DNA of 6,352 bases, from contig JAQUUF010000072.1 in assembly GCA_028693975.1 (NCBI GenBank), positions 1 through 6,352 on the forward strand, in the 5' to 3' direction. This document shows positions 5,797-6,352 of the stretch, in pieces (positions within the stretch are counted from its first letter, which is position 1; each line of letters opens with the position of its first letter). The position numbers and the translations under genes are program-made. Origin of the DNA: Acidaminococcaceae bacterium (GTDB lineage: Bacteria > Bacillota > Negativicutes > Acidaminococcales > Acidaminococcaceae). The notes below the pieces were generated by a model. That model had not been told where the DNA came from, did no database searches, and saw only the letters and a program-made list of their open reading frames with translations.

Positions 5797-6352
5797 ATGT
5801 CAACGGGGCAGAAAGTATATATAGCAATTGACCTTAAGTCTTTTTATGCCTCGGTGGAGTGCGTGGACAGAGGGCTGGACCCTTTGACCACCAATCTGGT
5901 GGTAGCCGATGCTAGCCGTACGGAGAAGACAATTTGTCTAGCTGTATCGCCGCCGCTAAAAGCCTGTGGTATTTCCGGGAGGCCACGGCTCTTTGAGGTG
6001 GTGCAGCAGGTGAGGGAGATTAATGCTAGGCGTCGCCTGAAGGCGCCTGGGCAGCACTTGGTCGGTGAATCTTGGGTAGCTACAGAGCTGGAGCGACATC
6101 CTGAGCTAGCTCTGGCTTATATTGTGGCTCCGCCGCGCATGGCGCGCTATATTCAGTGCAGCAGTAAGGTCTATGAGGTGTATCTGCGCTATATTGCGCC
6201 GCAGGATATCCATGTTTACTCCATTGATGAGGTTTTTATGGATGTCAGCGGTTATTTGCGTACTTATGGGCTGACACCCAGGGAGCTGGCCGAGCAAATG
6301 GTGCAGAAGGTCTTGGCGGCTACGGGGATTACTGCTACGGTGGGGATTGGCA
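5797..6352 (+). CDS. Y-family translesion DNA polymerase (UmuC/DinB type), N-terminal part
   Basis: The frame is open for 185 residues and leaves the window without a stop. It begins the palm/finger region of a Y-family polymerase, which copies past DNA lesions with low fidelity. IAIDLKSFYASVE at 9-21 carries the first metal ligand D12 and the steric-gate tyrosine Y17. YSIDEVFMDVSGYL from 141 carries the second acidic pair D144-E145. TEKTICLAVSPPLKACGI lies in the finger region, and GITATVGIG at the window end is the start of the conserved stretch after the catalytic site. The FMDVSGYL form and the length between motifs (longer than in DinB) resemble the Firmicutes UmuC/UvrX-like group rather than Pol IV. 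ATG 5797 has GGAGGG (5783-5788) eight bases upstream. A LexA box in the promoter implies induction by DNA damage. Thumb and little-finger domains lie outside. Confidence 0.93.
   Translation, partial: MSTGQKVYIAIDLKSFYASVECVDRGLDPLTTNLVVADASRTEKTICLAVSPPLKACGISGRPRLFEVVQQVREINARRRLKAPGQHLVGESWVATELERHPELALAYIVAPPRMARYIQCSSKVYEVYLRYIAPQDIHVYSIDEVFMDVSGYLRTYGLTPRELAEQMVQKVLAATGITATVGIG

Overview
The window looks like a chromosomal piece of a low-to-moderate GC Firmicutes bacterium, probably one of the diderm Negativicutes. Four things suggest this: AAGGAG-type ribosome binding sites, a Bacillus/Clostridium-type LexA box (CAAAC-N4-GTTCG), extended -10 promoters (TGnTATaAT), and a small secreted protein of 'SFPD' repeats that I associate with Selenomonadales-like genomes. 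The lineage is an inference. Every gene I can support is on the + strand.

Layout: (1) 1-342 is the C-terminal end of a DUF4143-type AAA ATPase, cut by the window edge. (2) 343-464 holds what looks like the orphaned 3' tail of a flavodoxin/FMN-reductase gene, followed by a clear intrinsic terminator. (3) 535-936 encodes a MutT-like Nudix hydrolase with its own extended -10 promoter. (4) 1096-4233 encodes a 1045-residue protein joining a phospholipase-D-like nuclease domain, an SF2 DEAD/DEAH helicase and a C-terminal DUF3427 domain. The 159 bases before it carry no convincing gene but contain broken-looking short frames. (5) 4234-4676 is a non-coding stretch with two long-range inverted repeats, one around 4252-4350 and a cloverleaf-like one at 4413-4530. 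(6) 4677-5006 and 5066-5653 encode two exported proteins: a 109-residue 11-mer-repeat protein and a SYLF/Ysc84-type lipid-binding protein. (7) 5797 to the window end is the N-terminal part of a Y-family translesion DNA polymerase, whose promoter contains a LexA box between -35 and -10.

How the parts fit: the Nudix enzyme (nucleotide-pool cleaning), the nuclease-helicase and the SOS-controlled error-prone polymerase all concern DNA damage or genome protection. The ATPase fragment, the apparent gene remnants and the more AT-rich codon use of the helicase suggest gene gain and loss on the left side. The two exported proteins belong to a separate envelope theme and each has its own promoter. The strongest leads are the SOS box, the PLD-helicase-DUF3427 gene next to a Nudix gene, the unexplained folded region at 4413-4530, and the 11-residue repeat protein.
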